DNA of 64,000 bases, taken from positions 404,512 to 468,511 of the forward strand of contig VFIW01000028.1 in assembly GCA_006386115.1 (NCBI GenBank). The letters run 5' to 3'. The stretch is from Globisporangium splendens (lineage: Eukaryota; Oomycota; Peronosporomycetes; Pythiales; Pythiaceae). Under the pieces are notes generated by a model that did no database searches, was not told where the DNA came from, and saw nothing but the letters and a program-made list of their open reading frames with translations. Positions 63,567 through 64,000 of the stretch are shown here, one piece after another (position 1 is the first letter of the stretch; every line of letters begins with the position of its first letter). Made by a program: the position numbers and the translations under genes.

Positions 63567-64000
63567 ATGGCGTCGTACCAGACCCCGCACGTGGACGTGA
63601 ACGGCAATGGCTGGGGTCCCACCACGCTCCCGGAGCAGTTCCTGAACGTGCCGTACGCGCCGTTCAACAAGGGCGATAAGCTCGGCAAAGCCGCCGACTT
63701 CGTGTCCAACTACGCGCCGCGCGGTCCGCGCTTCACGCGTGACCCGTCGGGTGTGAACGCCGAGTTCCAGTACAAGCACGACGCCGAGGAAGACGCGACG
63801 TTCCAGTTGGTGGACACGGCCAAGGCTACGCGGCCAAAGAACAACGACCGTCTGCGTCCAACGTGGAACCAGCAGCGCTTCGGTGGCCGCGGTGGCAGCT
63901 TTGCTGCGCGCCGGTTTGGACCTGGCGCTGCGGGTGCCCCTGATGCGAACGCGCCTGGCGGTTCGTCGGCGCAGTTGCGTATGAAGGGCCAGCAGAAGCA
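63567..64000 (+). CDS. eIF3d: eukaryotic translation initiation factor 3 subunit d, 5' part
   Basis: Open from ATG 63567 to the window edge (144 codons, no stop). The N terminus has the conserved eIF3d pattern: NGWGPTTLPEQFLNVPYAPF, then NKGDKLGKAADF, later the acidic-aromatic EEDATFQLVDTAK and a basic Gly/Arg-rich stretch (RFGGRGGSFAARRFGPG). eIF3d is a peripheral eIF3 subunit that binds the 40S ribosome and, in animals, the mRNA cap on selected mRNAs; this N-terminal part docks to the eIF3 core. No intron is visible in the part seen. The strongly C/G-ending codons mark it as a well-expressed host gene and give the local standard of codon use. Confidence 0.93.
   Translation, partial: MASYQTPHVDVNGNGWGPTTLPEQFLNVPYAPFNKGDKLGKAADFVSNYAPRGPRFTRDPSGVNAEFQYKHDAEEDATFQLVDTAKATRPKNNDRLRPTWNQQRFGGRGGSFAARRFGPGAAGAPDANAPGGSSAQLRMKGQQK

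Overview
The window is nuclear DNA of an oomycete, most likely Phytophthora-like (Peronosporales). The evidence is several M96/START-like proteins of the kind expanded in Phytophthora, short introns of 64-96 nt, GC-rich codon use, Inr+FPR-type core promoters close to start codons, pepsin-like proteases with a C-terminal membrane anchor, chromodomain Ty3/Gypsy elements and L1-type LINEs. The last gene is the 5' end of the housekeeping gene for eIF3 subunit d. No tRNA, rRNA or CRISPR was found.

Layout. 1-10.2 kb: four M96/START-like genes, two convergent pairs (29-1742 + and 1975-3638 -; 5969-7435 + and 8659-10185 -). 12.5-20.9 kb: two tail-to-tail LINE copies (a decayed fragment on +, a nearly complete but damaged copy on -). 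21.6-23.3 kb: a fifth M96/START-like gene. 26.2-30.1 kb: a large disordered RanBP2/PHD-finger protein with SUMO-interaction-like motifs. 30.7-32.8 kb: a third LINE copy, 5'-truncated but with an open RNase H frame. 33-39.4 kb: a 42-codon gene, a pepsin-like protease, a mitochondrial-type Nudix hydrolase and a second protease. 40.1-58.9 kb: a nest of LTR retrotransposons. 59-60 kb: a broken ISXO2/Merlin-like transposase gene. 60.2-61.6 kb: a third protease, a close duplicate of the second. 63.6 kb to the end: eIF3d.

The retrotransposon nest can be read from its target duplications. A family-2 element (LTR starts at 40133 and 58436) carries family-1 element A (40310-47959, +, TSD GATGA) inside its 5' LTR and family-1 element B (50077-57721, -, TSD GAGGC) inside its 3' internal region. 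A single N at 48127 marks a junction where most of the family-2 gag-pol is missing.

The most interesting feature is antisense coding in these retrotransposons. Both family-1 copies keep a roughly 354-residue open frame on the strand opposite to gag-pol. It starts beside the 3' LTR and overlaps the chromodomain and the linker before it. In the linker (about 150 codons) my hand count gives about 71% identity in the antisense frame and only about 50% in the sense frame, so the antisense protein appears to be the constrained product there. An Inr/FPR-like core promoter lies just before its ATG. The family-2 element has its own antisense frame in the same place; element B splits it, and the frame continues across the insertion site once B and one TSD copy are ignored.
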